Positions 33,114 through 34,970 of a DNA stretch of 34,970 nt are shown piece by piece. Source of the DNA: Hyphomicrobiales bacterium (GTDB lineage Bacteria; Pseudomonadota; Alphaproteobacteria; Rhizobiales; Beijerinckiaceae); assembly GCA_900470775.1 (NCBI GenBank), contig UCBZ01000056.1, forward strand, positions 1 through 34,970, written 5' to 3'. Each line of letters starts with the position of its first letter. Within the stretch, counting starts at the first letter, position 1. The notes under the pieces are model-generated. The model was not told the DNA's origin. It made no database searches and saw only the letters and a list, made by a program, of their open reading frames with translations. A program made the translations under genes and the position numbers.

Positions 33114-33647
33114 TCAATGCGAGTAATTGGTGAAGACGTAGTCCGCGTTTGCTTCGAGCTTCTGCAGCTTCGTGTGGCAGGCAAAACAGGACTGGACGAC
33201 GGCAGGATTCTTCGTCGGCAGCCCATCTTCGAACTGACCATAGCCCCAGCCTGCGGTTTCGGCGTAGCGCCTGGAATCCTTCACGCTGATCTGCACGTTT
33301 GTCGGCGGGCCCGCCACAAATGACTGGGGTGCGGGAAAGACCGAGTCGTTGCGCGGCGACGATTGGTAGCGCCATGCGAGCCGGGCGATGATCGCGCCGT
33401 CCGGGAAGGGACGCGCGTTCTCCCTGAACGCCTTGATCGCGATCTCGTTGCCGAGAATGGCGCGGATATCGTTGTTCTGCCCGTTCTCCTGGGCGACGCT
33501 GATGAGCTTCCAGTCGCGGTAGCCTTCCGGAAGTTTCACTCCGTAGATCAGAGATCCATGTTCATCGGGGCCTTGGGCGGCGACGAAGGGTGAAACGCCG
33601 ACCGAAACCGCGACGATTGCGACGGCGCAGGCGATGGTTTTTCTCAT
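33114..33647 (-). CDS. Cytochrome P460 family protein
   Basis: A 177-residue exported haem protein. The signal peptide ends near SPFVAAQ (residue 25). The CFACH haem-binding motif is at 154-158, close to the C-terminus as is usual for the P460 family, and the upstream YRDWKLISVA and FPDGAIIARLAW segments also fit. Classical P460 proteins of nitrifiers oxidise hydroxylamine, but most homologues in heterotrophs have no known reaction. AGGAGGATACC directly precedes the ATG. The longer open frame to 33950 overlaps the neighbouring hydrolase and is not real. It follows that hydrolase by 58 bases and is probably cotranscribed. Confidence 0.9.
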   Translation of the reverse strand: MRKTIACAVAIVAVSVGVSPFVAAQGPDEHGSLIYGVKLPEGYRDWKLISVAQENGQNNDIRAILGNEIAIKAFRENARPFPDGAIIARLAWRYQSSPRNDSVFPAPQSFVAGPPTNVQISVKDSRRYAETAGWGYGQFEDGLPTKNPAVVQSCFACHTKLQKLEANADYVFTNYSH

Positions 33648-33705
33648 GGTATCCTCCTGACAATTGCTTCGGCGCGCCCGGCACAAGCCGCGTGCGCCGA
33701 ATTGC

Positions 33706-34749
33706 TCATCCCGCCAGCTTCTCGACGTCGAGGATTGCCTGGGCGAATGCGGCCGGCGCTTCCTGAGGCAGGTTGTGGCCGATGCCCCCGGTGAGGAGCC
33801 TGTGGGCGTAAGGGCCGGTAAACTTCGCCCGGTACGCGGCGGGGTCGGGGTGCGGGGCGCCGTTCGCATCACCCTCCATGGTGATCGAGGGGATCGTGAC
33901 CGGAGGACCCATGGCCAGCTTGGCCTCGAGGTCGTCGTACTGGCTCTCACCGTTCGCGAGTCCCAGCCTCCAGCGGTAGTTGTGGATCACAATGGCAACG
34001 TGGTCGGGGTTTACGAAAGACGTTGCCGAGCGTTCGAACGTCGCCTCGTCGAACTTCCATTGCGGAGACGCAAGCTGCCAGATCAGTCGGTTGAACCCGT
34101 TGGTGTTCGCGGCATAGCCCGCCTTGCCCCGCTCGGTGGCGAAGTAGAACTGGTACCACCACTGCAATTCCGCGCTGGGCGGCAGGGGCTTGGCGTTTCC
34201 GGCTTGACCGCCGATCAGGTAGCCACTGACCGACACGAGCGCCTTGCAGCGCTCAGGCCACTGCACGGCCATGATATTGGCGGTCCGGGCGCCCCAGTCA
34301 AAACCAGCGACGACTGCCTTCTGGATGCCGAGCGCGTCCATCAGTGCGATCCCGTCCGTCGCCAGCGCCCCCTGCTGCGCGTTGCGAGGAGTCGATGCGG
34401 AGCGGAACACGGTCGAGCCATGGCCACGCAGGTGGGGAATGATCACGCGATAGCCCTTTGCGGCCAGAAGCGGGGCCACTTCGGTGAATGCGTGAATGTC
34501 ATATGGCCAGCCGTGAAACAGCAGGATAGGCGCTCCCGAAGCGGGGCCAACTTCGACATAGCCGATGTTGAGAACGCCGGCGTCGACCTGCCTGAGCGGC
34601 CCAAACGAGGCGGCAGAGCGAGATGGTGCCGAATTTGAGGGCGACGTCTGGGCGGCAGCGCCGCCCGCGACGAAAGTGGCCGCAGCAGCGGCAGCGAGGC
34701 GTACAAACGCGCGACGCTGGGGATCGGCAACATCAAGTGGCCCGTTCAT
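33706..34749 (-). CDS. Exported alpha/beta hydrolase (epoxide hydrolase/haloalkane dehalogenase-like)
   Basis: A 347-residue hydrolase with a twin-arginine-like leader (QRRAFVRLAAAAAATFVAGGAAAQ). LLFHGWPYD (77-84) forms the oxyanion region and D151 in VAGFDWGAR is an aspartate nucleophile, as in epoxide hydrolases and dehalogenases rather than esterases. A histidine near residue 325 (GGIGHNLPQE) completes the relay. The ATG at 34749 has AAGGAGAGATGAC upstream. The frame is open to 34839, but the extension has no support. It heads a two-gene leftward unit with the cytochrome P460. Confidence 0.88.
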   Translation of the reverse strand: MNGPLDVADPQRRAFVRLAAAAAATFVAGGAAAQTSPSNSAPSRSAASFGPLRQVDAGVLNIGYVEVGPASGAPILLFHGWPYDIHAFTEVAPLLAAKGYRVIIPHLRGHGSTVFRSASTPRNAQQGALATDGIALMDALGIQKAVVAGFDWGARTANIMAVQWPERCKALVSVSGYLIGGQAGNAKPLPPSAELQWWYQFYFATERGKAGYAANTNGFNRLIWQLASPQWKFDEATFERSATSFVNPDHVAIVIHNYRWRLGLANGESQYDDLEAKLAMGPPVTIPSITMEGDANGAPHPDPAAYRAKFTGPYAHRLLTGGIGHNLPQEAPAAFAQAILDVEKLAG

Positions 34750-34970
34750 GTCATCTCTCCTTTCAAGGGGGATCGGTAATGACGAAGGGCTACGCCAGAC
34801 GCGGCTCGCACGCCCGTTAATCGCTGTGATCTCCTGCAAGCGGCCTCAGGGCAGCGATTTGCTTTCGCCGCACGTCTGGCTTGGAGTTGGGACCTGGGAG
34901 GACCTAACAGCAGCTAACTGGCGCCTGGCGCGACCGCTGCTACTATCAATTGGATTCCTCTGCGAAACGC
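34750..34970. promoter_or_regulatory. Promoter region at right edge with CTAAC direct repeat
   Basis: This 221-base edge region lies upstream of the leftward hydrolase. CTAAC occurs at 34904-34908 and 34914-34918, exactly 10 bases apart, echoing the GCTAAC pair at 30371/30391. A divergent gene may lie beyond the window. No gene is visible here. Confidence 0.35.

Noticed and set aside
1..34970. CRISPR arrays, tRNA or rRNA genes, phage genes
   Set aside because: No regularly spaced repeats, no cloverleaf-type sequence with a tRNA T-arm, and no phage-type proteins were seen on either strand.

Overview
The window is GC-rich chromosomal DNA, read as alphaproteobacterial and probably Rhizobiales/Hyphomicrobiales. 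The grounds are base composition, an RpoE-ChrR type ECF sigma/anti-sigma pair beside a FAD oxidoreductase-DUF1365-cyclopropane-synthase cluster, and a crowded set of exported redox enzymes and alpha/beta hydrolases. The genus is inferred, not shown. I saw no rRNA, tRNA, CRISPR array, phage module or intact insertion sequence. The only mobile-element trace is a decayed IS5-type transposase tail at the left edge.

Layout. (1) 1-1108: transposase remnant, an exported histidine phosphatase and an empty stretch. (2) 1109-9182: a divergent lipid-modification and stress block. Leftward are FAD oxidoreductase, DUF1365 protein and a CFA-type methyltransferase, joined by 4-base ATGA overlaps. Rightward are a membrane protein, a DUF2147 protein, the ECF sigma factor, a ChrR-like anti-sigma factor, a DUF1295 membrane reductase and a second CFA-type methyltransferase. 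A DUF2177 membrane protein faces them. (3) 9183-10056: a wrecked lipoprotein esterase gene and non-coding DNA. (4) 10057-18178: aldo/keto reductase, exported hydrolase, flavin amine oxidase, Na+/H+ antiporter and a large winged-helix/STAND-ATPase regulator, all leftward. (5) 18751-25724: rightward GlcG-like protein, a three-part periplasmic molybdenum hydroxylase (2Fe-2S subunit, Tat-exported Mo subunit, di-haem cytochrome c), an MFS exporter, and a thioredoxin-reductase-like flavoprotein with a cyclic-nucleotide-binding-like front end. (6) 26113-34749: a second, paralogous winged-helix/STAND regulator, an exported thioredoxin-fold protein, a Tat-exported epoxide hydrolase, an Ohr/OsmC peroxidase, two more exported hydrolases and a cytochrome P460.

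How it may work together. The left block looks like a membrane-lipid response to singlet oxygen or electrophile stress. Its anti-sigma factor has lost both cysteines of the classical zinc anti-sigma motif. The middle and right blocks look like two detoxification or catabolic islands, each next to its own winged-helix/STAND regulator. The strongest new signal is a nearly identical 17-base motif (GTAAAAYGATGTAAAAT, on either strand) in three separate intergenic regions around the first regulator: upstream of the hydrolase, the antiporter-amine oxidase pair, and the GlcG-molybdenum hydroxylase operon. It consists of GTAAAA half-sites 10 bases apart and is a good candidate operator for a small local regulon. 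A separate CTAAC direct repeat with 10- or 20-base period occurs near the second island's promoters.
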